The notes: generated from the sequence alone by a model not told the origin. A DNA stretch of 64,000 nucleotides from Enterobacter cloacae complex sp. R_G8 (GCF_024599795.1 NZ_CP102246.1:4402001-4466000), one strand, 5' to 3'. Shown: positions 19,098 to 30,822, counted from the first letter of the stretch. Numbers and translations: made by a program.

Positions 19098-20066
19098 TTA
19101 TTTCTGATTCAGGCTGCCGGAGAGGATGCAGAACACCCCCATCAGGTCAGCGTGACGGATAGTGACTTCCGTCTTTTCATTCACTTTTGGCTTGGCATGG
19201 TAGGCAATGCCAAGGCCGGCAACTTTGATCATCGGCAGATCGTTTGCGCCATCGCCGATGGCAACGGTCTGGGCAACCGGGATTTCATATTTCTCTGCCA
19301 GGCGGCTCAGCGTATTGGCTTTGTACTGCGCATCCACGATATCGCCGATCACCTGCCCGGTCAGCTTACCGTCCATGATCTCCAGCTCGTTGGCCACCAC
19401 GGTGGTCAGATGCAATTTTTCCCGCAGGTAATCCGCGAAAAAGGTGAAGCCACCGGAGGCGATCGCCACTTTCCAGCCCAGCGACTGGAGCTTGAGCACC
19501 AGCTGCGTCAGGCCGGGCATCAGGGGCAGCTCATCACGAACCTGACGCAGGATGTGGGCATCAGCCCCTTTCAGGGTCGCAACACGCTGTCTCAGGCTGG
19601 CAGTGAAATCCAGCTCGCCGCGCATTGCGCGCTCGGTCACTTCTGCCACCAGCTCGCCGCTGCCCGCCAGTTTGGCGATCTCGTCGATACACTCAATCTG
19701 GATGGCGGTAGAGTCCATATCCATCACCAGCAGACCCGGCGTTTTCAGATGGGGGATTTTACCCAGCGGGGCAACGTCCAGCCCGGCATCATGCGCCAGA
19801 CGCGTCGCGCGCTGCGTAAGGGAACCGGCCAGGCGAATCACCTGATAATCTTCCACACACCAGGCGGCGACAATCACCATCGCCGCCCCCAGTTTAGTTT
19901 GATACTGGGTAAGGCGTTGCTTATCCAGGCCGCGTCCGTACAGCAGCCAGCCGCTACGGCCAGCATGGTAATCCAGAGGCATCACCTCATCGCCACTTAA
20001 AGAGAGCGGCAATCCTGGCCATAAAGAGACATCCGTTGGCAGGTCGCACCAGGTAATGTTCGGCAT
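19098..20066 (-). CDS. serB: Phosphoserine phosphatase
   Basis: Last step of serine synthesis, hydrolysing phosphoserine. The start at 20066 (MPNITWCDLP) gives 322 residues, the E. coli length; the frame stays open further upstream but has no homologous extension. The HAD nucleophile motif DMDST is at 116–120, with SGGFTFFADYL and GDGANDLPMI further on. It is divergent from ytjB across 117 bp and upstream of radA and nadR. Confidence 0.97.
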   Translation of the reverse strand: MPNITWCDLPTDVSLWPGLPLSLSGDEVMPLDYHAGRSGWLLYGRGLDKQRLTQYQTKLGAAMVIVAAWCVEDYQVIRLAGSLTQRATRLAHDAGLDVAPLGKIPHLKTPGLLVMDMDSTAIQIECIDEIAKLAGSGELVAEVTERAMRGELDFTASLRQRVATLKGADAHILRQVRDELPLMPGLTQLVLKLQSLGWKVAIASGGFTFFADYLREKLHLTTVVANELEIMDGKLTGQVIGDIVDAQYKANTLSRLAEKYEIPVAQTVAIGDGANDLPMIKVAGLGIAYHAKPKVNEKTEVTIRHADLMGVFCILSGSLNQK

Positions 20067-20183
20067 TGAAGCTCCTGTAATTTCGTTCGCGCCGGAAGGT
20101 TCCAGAGGGAAAATAACGCATGAGGCTACCCTGTAACCATCACTTCTGGCAACATTAAGCCGTAAATTTTCAGCAGGTGGAAT

Positions 20184-20828
20184 ATGGCTCGCGCAAAACT
20201 GAAATTCCGGCTTCATCGCGCCGTGATCGTCCTTTTCTGTCTCGCACTGTTAGTGGTGCTGATGCAAGGGGCGTCATGGTTTAGCCAGAATCACCAACGG
20301 CAACGGAATCCGCAGTTTGAGGAGCTGGCCCGCACGCTGGCGCGTCAGGTTACGCTTAACGTCGCGCCCGCAATGCGCACCGAAACGCCGGATGACAAAC
20401 GCATCAGCCAGGTTTTGCGCCAGTTAACCGAGAACAGCCGTATCCTGGATGCCGGTGTCTACGATGAAAAAGGCGATCTGATTGCCCGCGCTGGCGAGCA
20501 TGTCGACGTGCGCGACAGGCTGGCGCTGGACGGTAAAAAAGCCGGGGGCTACTTTAACCAGCAGATCGTCGAACCCATTCAGGGAAAAAATGGTCCGCTA
20601 GGCTATCTGCGCCTGACGCTCGATACCCACACCCTGCCCACAGAGGCCAAACAGGTGGATAACACCACCAATATACTTCGTCTGATGCTCCTGCTCTCCC
20701 TCGCCATCGGCGTGGTGCTGGCGCGCACGTTGCTGCAGGGCAAACGCACCCGCTGGCAGCAGTCGCCTTTCCTGCTGACCGCCAGCAAATCCGTTCCTGA
20801 AGACGAAGAGAGCGAGAAGAAAGATTAG
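20184..20828 (+). CDS. ytjB: Membrane protein YtjB (Smp)
   Basis: A 214-residue homologue of E. coli Smp/YtjB. A hydrophobic helix near residues 13–35 and a second at about 165–185 (LRLMLLLSLAIGVVL) bracket a periplasmic region, so it is a two-pass inner-membrane protein. The tail is acidic and basic in blocks (EDEESEKKD). Function is unknown. It is divergent from serB, with lplA 39 bp downstream. Confidence 0.92.
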   Translation: MARAKLKFRLHRAVIVLFCLALLVVLMQGASWFSQNHQRQRNPQFEELARTLARQVTLNVAPAMRTETPDDKRISQVLRQLTENSRILDAGVYDEKGDLIARAGEHVDVRDRLALDGKKAGGYFNQQIVEPIQGKNGPLGYLRLTLDTHTLPTEAKQVDNTTNILRLMLLLSLAIGVVLARTLLQGKRTRWQQSPFLLTASKSVPEDEESEKKD

Positions 20829-20867
20829 TGATAAAGTAGGCGGATGATTTGGAAAAGGAACTCTGCC

Positions 20868-21884
20868 ATGACGACGTTACGCCTGCTGCTCTCTGACTCT
20901 TACGATCCGTGGTTTAATCTCGCGGTGGAAGAGTGCATCTTCCGCCAGATGCCCGCCACCCAACGGGTGCTATTCCTCTGGCGCAACGCCGACACGGTGG
21001 TCATTGGCCGCGCACAGAATCCGTGGAAAGAGTGTAACACCCGTCGTATGGAAGAGGACAACGTCCGTCTGGCGCGCCGCAGCAGCGGCGGTGGTGCGGT
21101 ATTCCACGATCTGGGCAACACCTGCTTTACCTTTATGGCGGGTAAGCCGGAATACGACAAGACCATCTCAACGTCCATTGTCCTCAACGCACTTAATTCA
21201 CTCGGCGTGTCGGCTGAAGCCTCCGGGCGTAACGACCTGGTGGTCAAAACACCCGACGGCGATCGCAAAGTGTCAGGCTCTGCCTATCGCGAAACACTGG
21301 ATCGCGGATTTCACCACGGCACCCTTCTTCTTAACGCCGATCTCAGCCGTCTGGCGAACTACCTGAATCCCGACAAGAAAAAACTGCAGGCCAAAGGGAT
21401 CACCTCCGTGCGGGGGCGCGTGGCCAACCTGATTGAGCTGCTGCCGGGCATCACTCACGCGCAAATCTGCGAGGCGATCCAGGAAGCCTTCTTTGCCCAT
21501 TACGGTGAGCGCGTGGAGGCAGAGGTGATCTCCCCGGATAAAACCCCGGATCTGCCCAATTTCGCCGAAACCTTTGCCCGGCAGAGTAGCTGGGAGTGGA
21601 ACTTCGGTCAGGCGCCAGCCTTTTCACACCTGCTGGACGAACGCTTTACCTGGGGCGGCGTGGAGCTGCATTTTGACGTGGAGAAGGGCCATATCACCCG
21701 CACACAGGTGTTTACCGATAGCCTGAACCCGGCACCGCTGGAAGCACTTGCGGCACGTTTACAGGGCTGTTTGTACCGGGCGGATATGCTGCAGCAGGAA
21801 TGCGACGCGTTGATTGGGGATTTTCCGGAGCAGGAAAATGAGCTGCGGGAGCTGTCGGGGTGGATTGCACAGGCCGTACGCTAA
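20868..21884 (+). CDS. lplA: Lipoate-protein ligase A
   Basis: Attaches scavenged lipoate, by way of lipoyl-AMP, to the lysine of lipoyl domains such as those of pyruvate dehydrogenase. The start at ATG 20868 ([17 protein letters not shown]), after AAAAGGAAC, gives 338 residues as in E. coli. The [15 protein letters not shown] motif and the lipoate-binding loop HHGTLL are present. In K-12 yjjJ lies between this gene and deoD; here only a 61-bp gap with a hairpin repeat separates them. Confidence 0.97.
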   Translation: MTTLRLLLSDSYDPWFNLAVEECIFRQMPATQRVLFLWRNADTVVIGRAQNPWKECNTRRMEEDNVRLARRSSGGGAVFHDLGNTCFTFMAGKPEYDKTISTSIVLNALNSLGVSAEASGRNDLVVKTPDGDRKVSGSAYRETLDRGFHHGTLLLNADLSRLANYLNPDKKKLQAKGITSVRGRVANLIELLPGITHAQICEAIQEAFFAHYGERVEAEVISPDKTPDLPNFAETFARQSSWEWNFGQAPAFSHLLDERFTWGGVELHFDVEKGHITRTQVFTDSLNPAPLEALAARLQGCLYRADMLQQECDALIGDFPEQENELRELSGWIAQAVR

Positions 21885-21897
21885 GTGCAGTTTGGTG

Positions 21898-21930
21898 CCC
21901 TCACCCCAGCCCTCTCCCACAGGGAGAGGG
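21898..21930. repeat. Dispersed C-rich/G-rich hairpin repeat, copy 3
   Basis: CCCTCACCCCAGCCCTCTCCC, short CA loop, GGGAGAGGG. Shares its core with copies at 14239, 16311 and 22696. Lies between convergent lplA and deoD. Confidence 0.8.
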
Positions 21931-21945
21931 AGGGAAGAGACAGAA

Positions 21946-22668
21946 TTACTCTTTATCGCCCAGCAGAACGGATTCCAGCGCGATTTTGATCATGTCGTTG
22001 AAGGTAGTCTGACGCTCAGCAGCCGTGGTCTGCTCGTGGGTACGGATATGGTCAGATACGGTGCAGATGGTCAGTGCCTTCGCACCGAACTCAGCCGCGA
22101 CGCCGTAGATGCCCGCCGCTTCCATTTCCACGCCCAGGATGCCGTACTTTTCCATCACGTCGAACATCTCGCCGCCGTCCGGCGCATAGAACAGATCCGC
22201 GGAGAACAGGTTACCCACGCGGGCATCAACGCCCAGCGCTTTCGCCGCGTCAACCGCGTTACGCACCATGCCGAAGTCAGCAATCGCCGCGAAGTCATGA
22301 TCTTTAAAACGCATGCGGTTAACTTTGGAATCGGTGCAGGCACCCATACCGATCACCACGTCACGCAGTTTAACGTCCATGCGCACCGCGCCGCAGGAGC
22401 CAACACGGATGATTTTCTTCACGCCGAAATCGGTGATCAGCTCTTTGGTGTAGATGGAGCAGGATGGGATACCCATACCGTGGCCCATCACGGAGATTTT
22501 GCGGCCTTTGTAAGTGCCGGTGAAGCCCAGCATGCCGCGAACGTTGTTCACTTCACGCACGTCTTCCAGGAAAGTTTCTGCAATGTGTTTCGCGCGCAGC
22601 GGGTCGCCCGGCATCAATACGACGTCAGCGAAGTCACCCATTTCTGCGTTAATGTGAGGAGTTGCCAT
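21946..22668 (-). CDS. deoD: Purine nucleoside phosphorylase DeoD-type
   Basis: Phosphorolysis of purine (deoxy)nucleosides to base and (deoxy)ribose-1-phosphate. From ATG 22668 ([20 protein letters not shown]), after AAGGAACTGAAG, it has 240 residues. The active-site segments VGSCGAVR and EMEAAGIYG are visible. It is the last gene of deoCABD; a hairpin repeat separates it from deoB. The open frame upstream of the start only reads through that repeat. Confidence 0.97.
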   Translation of the reverse strand: MATPHINAEMGDFADVVLMPGDPLRAKHIAETFLEDVREVNNVRGMLGFTGTYKGRKISVMGHGMGIPSCSIYTKELITDFGVKKIIRVGSCGAVRMDVKLRDVVIGMGACTDSKVNRMRFKDHDFAAIADFGMVRNAVDAAKALGVDARVGNLFSADLFYAPDGGEMFDVMEKYGILGVEMEAAGIYGVAAEFGAKALTICTVSDHIRTHEQTTAAERQTTFNDMIKIALESVLLGDKE

Positions 22669-22695
22669 CTTCAGTTCCTTTTCATTGTAAATTCG

Positions 22696-22741
22696 CCCTC
22701 TCCCCGTGGGAGAGGGTTGGGGTGAGGGCATCAGGCCGCAC
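22696..22741. repeat. Dispersed C-rich/G-rich hairpin repeat, copy 4
   Basis: A 46-bp unit almost identical to the copy at 14239, including the GCATCAGGCCGCAC tail. It occupies the 83-bp deoB–deoD spacer, inside the operon. Confidence 0.85.
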
Positions 22742-22751
22742 CCAACATAAC

Positions 22752-24005
<1,254 letters not shown>

Positions 24006-24028
24006 TTATCGATCAGATCAGTATACCG

Positions 24029-25351
24029 CTATTCGGTGATACGGCGATAGACAGTCGGTGTGGTTTCTGGCGCTTTATCAGCAAGCGTAATGGCCGCTTT
24101 CACCGCTTTCGCCGCTTCCTGCCAGCTGGCTTCGTCTTTGGCGTGGATCACCGCCAGCGGACGTTGACCGTCAACGCTGTCGCCCAGACGGGCCATATCG
24201 GTAAAGCCGACGCTGTAATCAATAGTGTCAGATGCCTGACGACGGCCGCCGCCCATCGAGACCACCGCCATGCCGAGCGCACGGGTGTCCATAGCGGAGA
24301 CGAAACCTTCGCTATCGGCATACACCGCTTTGCTGAGCGTCGCGGTCGGCAGGTACTTCGCGTAGTTTTCCACGAAATCGGTCGGGCCTTTCTGCGCCGC
24401 CACCATGCGGCCGAAGATCTCTGCCGCTTTGCCGTTATCCAGCACCGCCTGCAACTTCGCACGCGCGTCAGCATCGTCTTTGGCCAGCTTGCCGGAAATC
24501 AGCATCTCCACGCACAGCGCCATAGTGACGTCGAACAGGCGCGGGTTGCGGTAAACGCCTGTCAGGAACTGCACGGCTTCACGCACTTCAACCGCGTTAC
24601 CGGCGCTGGATGCCAGCACCTGGTTCATGTCGGTCAGCAGCGCGGTGGTGCGCACGCCCGCGCCGTTGGAGACGCCAACGATCGCTTCGGCCAGCGCTTC
24701 AGAGAGTTCATAGGTTGGCATAAACGCGCCGCTGCCCACCTTCACGTCCATCACCAGCGCGTCCAGCCCTTCCGCCAGCTTCTTCGCCAGAATAGAGGCG
24801 GTGATCAGCGGGATAGAGTCAACGGTTGCGGTGATATCGCGGGTCGCGTAGAAACGCTTGTCTGCCGGCGCAAGAGAGCTGGTCTGGCCGATAATCGCCA
24901 CGCCAACGTCTTTAATAATGTCGCGGAAGCGGTTGTCATCCGGGAAGATATCAAAGCCCGGAATGGCTTCCAGTTTGTCGAGCGTACCGCCGGTATGCCC
25001 CAGGCCGCGCCCGGAGATCATCGGGATGTAACCACCGCAGGCCGCTACCATCGGGCCGAGCATCAGAGACGTGACATCACCTACGCCGCCGGTGGAGTGT
25101 TTATCAACAATCGGACCGTTGAGGTTGAGGCTCTTCCAGTCCAGTACGGTTCCTGAATCTCGCATCGCCATGGTCAACGAGACACGCTCAGGCATCGACA
25201 TATCGTGGAAGAAGATGGTCATCGCCAGGGCAGCAATTTGCCCTTCAGAGATGGTGTTATCCCGAATGCCATTGATAAAGAAGCGGATCTCTTCGTCGCT
25301 TAATGCATGACCATCACGTTTTTTACGAATAATTTCTTGTGCGAGAAACAC
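24029..25351 (-). CDS. deoA: Thymidine phosphorylase
   Basis: Phosphorolysis of thymidine and deoxyuridine. Starting at GTG 25351 ([14 protein letters not shown]) gives 440 residues, the E. coli length; an ATG twelve bases further upstream (25363) is possible but adds residues not seen in the family. The phosphate-binding motif [15 protein letters not shown] is present. It is second in the deo operon, with a REP element in the 100-bp gap after deoC. Confidence 0.97.
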   Translation of the reverse strand: MFLAQEIIRKKRDGHALSDEEIRFFINGIRDNTISEGQIAALAMTIFFHDMSMPERVSLTMAMRDSGTVLDWKSLNLNGPIVDKHSTGGVGDVTSLMLGPMVAACGGYIPMISGRGLGHTGGTLDKLEAIPGFDIFPDDNRFRDIIKDVGVAIIGQTSSLAPADKRFYATRDITATVDSIPLITASILAKKLAEGLDALVMDVKVGSGAFMPTYELSEALAEAIVGVSNGAGVRTTALLTDMNQVLASSAGNAVEVREAVQFLTGVYRNPRLFDVTMALCVEMLISGKLAKDDADARAKLQAVLDNGKAAEIFGRMVAAQKGPTDFVENYAKYLPTATLSKAVYADSEGFVSAMDTRALGMAVVSMGGGRRQASDTIDYSVGFTDMARLGDSVDGQRPLAVIHAKDEASWQEAAKAVKAAITLADKAPETTPTVYRRITE

Positions 25352-25411
25352 GGTAACCCCCATGAGGAATCGGGTGAACGGTGGCGGGCAAGGTTTGCCC
25401 AACCACGATCG

Positions 25412-25443
25412 GGTAGGCCGGGTAAGCGTAGCGCCACCCGGCA
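25412..25443. repeat. REP element between deoC and deoA
   Basis: GGTAGGCCGGGTAAGCGTAG with the complementary CGCCACCCGGC arm; standard REP fold inside the deo operon. Confidence 0.82.
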
Positions 25444-25451
25444 ATTCAAAC

Positions 25452-26231
25452 TTAGTAGCTGCTTGCGCTCTTACCGTCGCCGTGACCCAGCGCTTTCAGC
25501 AGGCTTGCCAGCAGGCTGGACGCGCCGAAGCGGTAGTGACGGGAATCGGCCCAGTCGGAGCCGAACAGCTCGTCGGCAATCGCCAGGAACTGCTGCGCGT
25601 CTTCCGCAGTACGCACGCCGCCCGCCGGTTTAAAGCCCACTGTTTTGGACACGCCCATATCGCGGATCACTTCCATCATGATGCGCGCGCTTTCCGGGGT
25701 CGCGTTCACCGGCACTTTACCGGTTGAGGTTTTAATGAAATCGGCACCGGCTTTGATGGAGATTTCGGACGCTTTACGAATCAGCGCTTCTTCTTTCAGT
25801 TCGCCAGTTTCGATGATCACTTTCAGCAGCACATTTGCCGCGGCACACGCCTCTTTACAGGCTTTCACCAGGTCAAAGCCCACCTGCTCGTTGCCCGCAA
25901 TCAGCGCACGGTACGGGAATACCACGTCCACTTCGTCTGCGCCGTAAGCAATCGCCGCGCGGGTTTCGGCCAGCGCAATATCGATATCGTCATTGCCGTG
26001 CGGGAAGTTAGTGACGGTTGCAATGCGCACGTCCGGGGTACCCTGCTCTTTCAACGTTTTGCGGGCAATCGGGATAAAGCGCGGATAGATGCAGACAGCG
26101 GCAGTGTTGCCCACTGGCGTTTTCGCCTGATGGCACAGGGCGATGACTTTTTCATTAGTGTCGTCATCGTTCAGGGTGGTCAGGTCCATCAGTTTCAACG
26201 CGCGCAGGCTGCTTGCAGTTAAATCGGTCAT
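25452..26231 (-). CDS. deoC: Deoxyribose-phosphate aldolase
   Basis: Cleaves 2-deoxyribose-5-phosphate to acetaldehyde and glyceraldehyde-3-phosphate. From ATG 26231 ([20 protein letters not shown]) it has 259 residues as in E. coli. The Schiff-base lysine is Lys167 in DFIKTSTGK, and the second active-site lysine is in [10 protein letters not shown]. First gene of deoCABD; promoter P2 with CRP and DeoR sites lies directly upstream. Confidence 0.98.
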   Translation of the reverse strand: MTDLTASSLRALKLMDLTTLNDDDTNEKVIALCHQAKTPVGNTAAVCIYPRFIPIARKTLKEQGTPDVRIATVTNFPHGNDDIDIALAETRAAIAYGADEVDVVFPYRALIAGNEQVGFDLVKACKEACAAANVLLKVIIETGELKEEALIRKASEISIKAGADFIKTSTGKVPVNATPESARIMMEVIRDMGVSKTVGFKPAGGVRTAEDAQQFLAIADELFGSDWADSRHYRFGASSLLASLLKALGHGDGKSASSY

Positions 26232-26276
26232 AACATTCTCCAACGGCGGTGCCGTATCAATTTTACCTTGCGGGTC

Positions 26277-26292
26277 TGTGAGTATTCTAACA
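26277..26292. promoter_or_regulatory. DeoR operator O2 at deo promoter P2
   Basis: TGTGAGTATTCTAACA matches the palindromic DeoR site TGTTAGAATTCTAACA at 14 of 16 positions. On the reverse strand it overlaps a TAGAAT −10 element, as E. coli deoO2 does. Confidence 0.85.
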
Positions 26293-26306
26293 TCCACCCG
26301 CATTCA

Positions 26307-26328
26307 CACTTCGACATTCATCACAGTT
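26307..26328 (-). promoter_or_regulatory. CRP site 1 of deoP2
   Basis: On the reverse strand TGTGA-N6-TCGAA, placed about 20–40 bp upstream of the −10 element. From memory the E. coli deoP2 proximal CRP site has the same core. Confidence 0.75.
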
Positions 26329-26359
26329 AATGAAAACTACGTACAAATTTGCATTACTG

Positions 26360-26381
26360 TAATGAGATCTGCTTCAAACTT
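26360..26381 (-). promoter_or_regulatory. CRP site 2 of deoP2
   Basis: On the reverse strand TTTGA-AGCAGA-TCTCA, 53 bp upstream of CRP site 1. In E. coli the DNA between two such sites binds CytR, which cooperates with CRP; the intervening sequence looks conserved here. Confidence 0.7.
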
Positions 26382-26493
26382 TAATGCGTAAACTGCTGAC
26401 GAATGCAGCGATTCCCCTTGTCAGATCAAAAGCCCTGACGGGATGGCTTCCTACAATCCGTTCATCATCCGCAGAACACTCAAGGAAGCGAAC

Positions 26494-28041
26494 ATGCCCC
26501 ACGCCAGCCCCGACACCCTGCAACAACGTTGCCAGCACATTGTGACAAGCCCGGTGTTAAGCCCGGAACAAAAACGTCATTTCCTGGCGCTGGAAGCGGA
26601 AAACACTCTGCCTTATCCGGCACTTCCTGATGCCGCACGTGCCGCGCTGGACAAGGGATTCATCTGCGACATGTTCGAAGGCCATGCACCTTACAAACCC
26701 CGTTATGTTCTGCCGGATTACGCAACGTTTCTGGCTAAGGGTTCAGAATGGCTGGAGCTGGAGGGGGCGAAAGATCTGGATGATGCCCTCTCGCTGTTAA
26801 CCATTCTCTACCATCATGTTCCGTCCGTCACATCGATGCCGGTCTATCTCGGTCATCTTGATGCCTTACTGCAACCTTATGTTAGAATTCTAACACAAGA
26901 AGAGATTGATAGCCGAATAAAACGTTTCTGGCGCTATCTCGACAGAACGTTGCCGGATGCCTTCACGCACGTCAACATCGGTCCGGCAGATACGCCTGTC
27001 ACCCGTGCCATTCTGCGTGCCGAGGCAGAACTGAAGCAGGTCTCACCGAATCTGACGTTTATTTATGACCCGGACGTGACGCCGGACGATCTGCTGCTCG
27101 AGGTGGCAAAAAACATCTGTGAGTGCAGCAAACCGCATATTTCCCATGGACCGGCGAATGATAAAATTTTCACAAAAGGACGCTATGGCATCGTGAGCTG
27201 TTACAACTCGCTGCCGCTGGCGGGCGGTGGCAGCACGCTGGTCCGCCTCAATCTGCGGGCGATTGCTGAACACAGCACGTCACCCGATGATTTCTTCACC
27301 CGCATGTTGCCGCACTACTGCCAGCAACAAATCGCCATCATTGATGCCCGCTGCGCGTTTCTCTATCAACAATCCGGCTTCTTTGAGAATAGCTTTCTGG
27401 TGAAAGAGGGGCTGATTGATGCCGATCGCTTTGTCCCGATGTTTGGCATGTACGGTCTGGCAGAAGCGGTGAATACGCTCTGCGAGAAGGCGGGCATTGA
27501 AGGCCGTTACGGTAAAAGCGAGAAGGCCAACGCGCTGGGCTATCGCATCAGCGAACAGCTGGCGGCGTTTGTGGAAAACACGCCGGTGAAATACGGCTGG
27601 AAACAGCGTGCGATGCTCCATGCGCAGTCAGGAATAAGTTCCGATACCGGTACGACGCCGGGCGCGCGTCTGCCGTACGGCGATGAGCCGGATCCGATCA
27701 GTCATCTGCTGGCCGTGGCGCCACATCACCCGCACTACCCCGCCGGGATCAGCGACATTCTGACGCTGGATGAGACAATAAAACGCAATCCGCAGGCGAT
27801 CGTTCAGCTGTGTCTGGGCGCATTCAAGGCCGGTATGCGGGAATTTACCGCCAACGTAGCCGGTAACGATCTGGTGCGTGTGACCGGGTATATGGTGCGT
27901 CTGTCGGATCTGGAACAGTACCGCGAAGCCGGTTCGCGCACCAATACCACCTGGCTTGGCGAAGAAGCCGCACGCAATACCCGCATTCTGGAACGTCAGC
28001 CGCGCGTGGTCAGCCATGAACAGCAGATGCGCTTTAGTTAG
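26494..28041 (+). CDS. yjjI: Glycyl-radical-type protein YjjI
   Basis: A 515-residue homologue of E. coli YjjI (DUF3029), regarded as a glycyl-radical enzyme of unknown substrate. The C-terminal [11 protein letters not shown] contains an RVxGY-type radical motif, with the candidate glycine at residue 465. Start ATG 26494 ([13 protein letters not shown]) after AAGGAAG. Its activase yjjW overlaps its 3' end. Two DeoR operators of the divergent deo operon lie inside its coding sequence, and its own promoter faces deoP2. Function should not be assumed beyond radical chemistry. Confidence 0.92.
   Translation: MPHASPDTLQQRCQHIVTSPVLSPEQKRHFLALEAENTLPYPALPDAARAALDKGFICDMFEGHAPYKPRYVLPDYATFLAKGSEWLELEGAKDLDDALSLLTILYHHVPSVTSMPVYLGHLDALLQPYVRILTQEEIDSRIKRFWRYLDRTLPDAFTHVNIGPADTPVTRAILRAEAELKQVSPNLTFIYDPDVTPDDLLLEVAKNICECSKPHISHGPANDKIFTKGRYGIVSCYNSLPLAGGGSTLVRLNLRAIAEHSTSPDDFFTRMLPHYCQQQIAIIDARCAFLYQQSGFFENSFLVKEGLIDADRFVPMFGMYGLAEAVNTLCEKAGIEGRYGKSEKANALGYRISEQLAAFVENTPVKYGWKQRAMLHAQSGISSDTGTTPGARLPYGDEPDPISHLLAVAPHHPHYPAGISDILTLDETIKRNPQAIVQLCLGAFKAGMREFTANVAGNDLVRVTGYMVRLSDLEQYREAGSRTNTTWLGEEAARNTRILERQPRVVSHEQQMRFS
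26880..26895. promoter_or_regulatory. DeoR operator O1 inside yjjI
   Basis: TGTTAGAATTCTAACA, a perfect 16-bp palindrome identical to the DeoR consensus as recalled. It encodes Val-Arg-Ile-Leu-Thr of YjjI. Its centre is 603 bp from O2; E. coli O1–O2 spacing is about 599 bp. Confidence 0.93.
27159..27174. promoter_or_regulatory. Candidate DeoR operator OE inside yjjI
   Basis: TGATAAAATTTTCACA matches the DeoR palindrome at 12 of 16 positions. Its centre is 279 bp beyond O1, the spacing known for the E. coli third operator. The match is weaker than O1; position is the main support. Confidence 0.6.
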
Positions 28042-28876
28042 TCAGGTTATCCCCTTCTCCTGCGTGGACGGGCCGGGCAGCCGCCTGGCCCTCTTCCTGC
28101 AGGGTTGTAACCTGCGCTGTAAAACCTGCCACAACCCGTGGACCATTGGGCGCTGCAACGACTGCGGCGACTGCGTGCCCCACTGCCCGCACGCTGCGCT
28201 GACCATTCAGGCCGGACGCGTCTGGTGGCAGGAGAGTCACTGTCAGCAGTGCGATACCTGCCTGCATCTGTGCCAGCAACAGGCCACGCCAATGGCGCAT
28301 CGCCTGAGCGTGGAGGAGATCCTCACGCAGATCCACAAAGCCGCCCCCTTTATTGAAGGGGTCACCGTGAGCGGCGGCGAGGCCACCACCCAGCTACCGT
28401 TCCTGGTGGCCCTGTTCGCGGCGATCAAAGCCGATCCCGCCCTGCGCCACTTAACGTGTCTGGTGGACAGCAACGGTCTGCTGGGGGAAACCGGCTGGCA
28501 AAGACTGCTGCCGGTACTGGATGGTGCGATGGTGGATCTGAAGGCCTGGGGAAACGAACATCATCGCGTGCTGACCGGGCGCGAAAACCCGCAGATTAAG
28601 CAGAGCATTCGCTGGCTGGCGCAGCAACAGCGGCTGACGGAACTGCGTTTACTGGTGATCCCTGAGCAGTGCGATTATCTGCAACATCTCAGGTCCCTGA
28701 CGACGTTTATCCTCGGGCTTGGGAACGTCCCGGTGCGCATTAATGCCTTTCACGCGCACGGCGTTTACGGCGAGGCGGCGTCATGGCGCAGCGCCACGCC
28801 GGAGGATATCGAGCCGCTGGCGCTGGCACTGGAAAAACAGCACATCGCGGTGATCCGCCCCGCACTTTACCTATAG
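28016..28876 (+). CDS. yjjW: YjjI-activating radical SAM enzyme
   Basis: Glycyl-radical activase homologue, 286 residues. The radical SAM cluster motif CNLRCKTC gives Cys31, Cys35 and Cys38. Two ferredoxin-like Cys clusters follow ([11 protein letters not shown] and [11 protein letters not shown]), so three iron-sulfur clusters are expected. The start at ATG 28016 overlaps the yjjI end by 26 bp, which implies coupled translation. It should cleave S-adenosylmethionine to put a radical on YjjI; this is inferred from family and pairing. Convergent with yjjV, overlapping by six bases. Confidence 0.93.
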   Translation: MNSRCALVSQVIPFSCVDGPGSRLALFLQGCNLRCKTCHNPWTIGRCNDCGDCVPHCPHAALTIQAGRVWWQESHCQQCDTCLHLCQQQATPMAHRLSVEEILTQIHKAAPFIEGVTVSGGEATTQLPFLVALFAAIKADPALRHLTCLVDSNGLLGETGWQRLLPVLDGAMVDLKAWGNEHHRVLTGRENPQIKQSIRWLAQQQRLTELRLLVIPEQCDYLQHLRSLTTFILGLGNVPVRINAFHAHGVYGEAASWRSATPEDIEPLALALEKQHIAVIRPALYL

Positions 28877-29653
28877 CGTAATGCCAAACAGCGCGCGGGT
28901 ATTTTCCAGCAGCGCATTCGCGATCACCGCTTCTGGCTCATCACGCAATTCACACAGCGTGGTAAACACACGTGCCGCCTGTTCCGGGCGGTTCGGCTGC
29001 CCCTGAAAACCGTTTAACGGCATATCCGGAGCATCCGTTTCCAGTAACAAGGCGGACAGCGGCAGTTGCGCCATCACGTCGCGCGTTTTACTGGCTCGCG
29101 GATAGGTAATGGTGCCACCTACGCCTATCTTATAGCCCAGTTCAATAAAACGCAGCGCCTGCTGCAGGCTACCAGAGAAGCCATGCACGACCCCTTTTCG
29201 CGGCAGATCGATGCGTTTCAGGTGCATCGCCAGTTTGTCGTGCGTACGTCGGGAGTGGAGGATTACCGGCAGATCGTGCCGCTTTGCCAGTCTGAGCTGG
29301 GCATCCAGTATCGTCTGCTGGCGTTCAAACCGGGGATTGTCTCGATAAAGATCGAGGCCGATCTCACCAATAGCGACCAGTTTATTTTCGCGGGTTTGCA
29401 GCGCCGCATCCAGTACGTCGAGATGTTCGTCCAGATGATGCTCAATCACGATCGGGTGCAGACCGAGCGCGGCATAAAGGGCATCATGGCGGCGGGCGAG
29501 GTCGAGTACGCGATCGAAATATGCCGCTTCGATCGCAGGCACAACGATCGCCTCTACCCCCGCCTGAGCGGCACGCTGAATACTGGCCGTCTCATCTCCC
29601 GTAAACGGCGGAAAATCAAAATGGCAGTGGGTATCGACAAAGCGGTGCGTCAC
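28871..29653 (-). CDS. yjjV: TatD-family metal-dependent hydrolase YjjV
   Basis: A 260-residue TatD-type DNase/hydrolase homologue. The metal-binding motif [11 protein letters not shown] is at the N-terminus, with [22 protein letters not shown] and [10 protein letters not shown] further on. The start is GTG at 29653, overlapping the yjjU stop as GTGA, so it is translationally coupled to yjjU. Family members include nucleases, but the true substrate of YjjV is not known from sequence. Confidence 0.93.
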   Translation of the reverse strand: MTHRFVDTHCHFDFPPFTGDETASIQRAAQAGVEAIVVPAIEAAYFDRVLDLARRHDALYAALGLHPIVIEHHLDEHLDVLDAALQTRENKLVAIGEIGLDLYRDNPRFERQQTILDAQLRLAKRHDLPVILHSRRTHDKLAMHLKRIDLPRKGVVHGFSGSLQQALRFIELGYKIGVGGTITYPRASKTRDVMAQLPLSALLLETDAPDMPLNGFQGQPNRPEQAARVFTTLCELRDEPEAVIANALLENTRALFGITL

Positions 29654-30702
29654 GCCAGATCCTCGTTATCCAGTAAAGCGTCATTTGCCTGCGGGACATC
29701 CACCAGCGGCACCGCCAGCGGATCGTTAGCCACAATCGCAGGCGGCGTAATAATGTGCTTATGCCGATGCAGGGGTGGTTGCTCCGCCAGCATTTTTCCG
29801 ACCGTCGCCAGGAAGTAGCGCCCGCACAGCCGTCCCGTTTTATAATCTGCACGCAACGCAGGGACACGACTGCCAAGCGCCATACTGATCAGCGGTTTCG
29901 GCGGATAAATTTCAAAAATCCGCAGCTTACCTGGCGGTTTTTCGATAAAGCGCTGCATGGCGCCGTAGGTCGTTTCATGCTGCTTTGCAATATTCACCAG
30001 GTGTTGCAGGCTGCTGTCGCCTAACCAGCGCTCCATGCGTTTAAACCACTGCGGGGTGTAGTACATTTGCGACGGCACAGTCCGGATCACCACGATGGTT
30101 TTCGCCCCCCGCCGGGCCGCTTCCTGCACCGGCACCGCGTCACTGATCCCGCCGTCCAGATAGCTGATGCCATCCAGCAGCGCACCGGTACGATAAAAAC
30201 CGGGAATGGCGCTGGAGGCGCGAATGATGTCCAGCCAGTTCTCCTTTTGCGGAGAGAAGTAGCCCGGGGAATAATCATCGCCACGGCTGGCGCACATCCA
30301 GAACTCTTTGCCGCTGTCAAACAGACGGGCGGCGGTGTCCATCGCCAGCGGCATCTGGCTGGAGGTGGATTCAAGCAGCCAGTCGAGATCGATCAGGTTG
30401 CCGCCGCGCACGAAGCGCACCGGGTTAAAAAATTCTTTCGCCGTGGTGTAGCGCATAATGACTTTTCGCGCGTAGCCAGGCTGGTTACAGACATAGGCAG
30501 ACAGGTTCTGCGCCCCGGCAGACGTGCCGAAGTAAAGGTCAAACGGGTTAAACTGCGCGCGCATAAATTCATCCAGCACGCCAGCGGTGAAAATACCGCG
30601 CTGTCCGCCGCCCTCACACACGAGTGCGAGTTGCCCTGCGCGAAACGGTTCTAACGTCAGCGGCGCAATATTGCCGAGCGTAACGGGAATTCGTTGCCCC
30701 AC
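29650..30702 (-). CDS. yjjU: Patatin-like phospholipase YjjU
   Basis: A 350-residue patatin-family protein. The oxyanion loop GGGQRGIFTAG, nucleophile elbow GTSAG and catalytic Asp in YLDGGISD are all visible, so the Ser-Asp dyad is intact. The start is GTG at 30702 with AGGA upstream. It is upstream of and coupled to yjjV. Cytosolic or membrane-associated acyl hydrolase activity is inferred from the family; the substrate is unknown. Confidence 0.92.
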   Translation of the reverse strand: MGQRIPVTLGNIAPLTLEPFRAGQLALVCEGGGQRGIFTAGVLDEFMRAQFNPFDLYFGTSAGAQNLSAYVCNQPGYARKVIMRYTTAKEFFNPVRFVRGGNLIDLDWLLESTSSQMPLAMDTAARLFDSGKEFWMCASRGDDYSPGYFSPQKENWLDIIRASSAIPGFYRTGALLDGISYLDGGISDAVPVQEAARRGAKTIVVIRTVPSQMYYTPQWFKRMERWLGDSSLQHLVNIAKQHETTYGAMQRFIEKPPGKLRIFEIYPPKPLISMALGSRVPALRADYKTGRLCGRYFLATVGKMLAEQPPLHRHKHIITPPAIVANDPLAVPLVDVPQANDALLDNEDLA

Positions 30703-30770
30703 CTCTGCTTTCCTGTTTTGATTATTCTGTTACACCACAGTAACGCACCCGACCTGCAACGCAAATAAGA

Positions 30771-30797
30771 AAAAGCCAGTCGCAGTGACTGGCTTTT
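30771..30797. terminator. Terminator between ytjA and yjjU
   Basis: Perfect 11-bp stem AAAAGCCAGTC/GACTGGCTTTT with 5-base loop, then T-rich sequence on the reverse strand. It should end ytjA transcripts. Confidence 0.88.
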
Positions 30798-30822
30798 CTT
30801 TGTTGACAGAATATTGCGTTTG

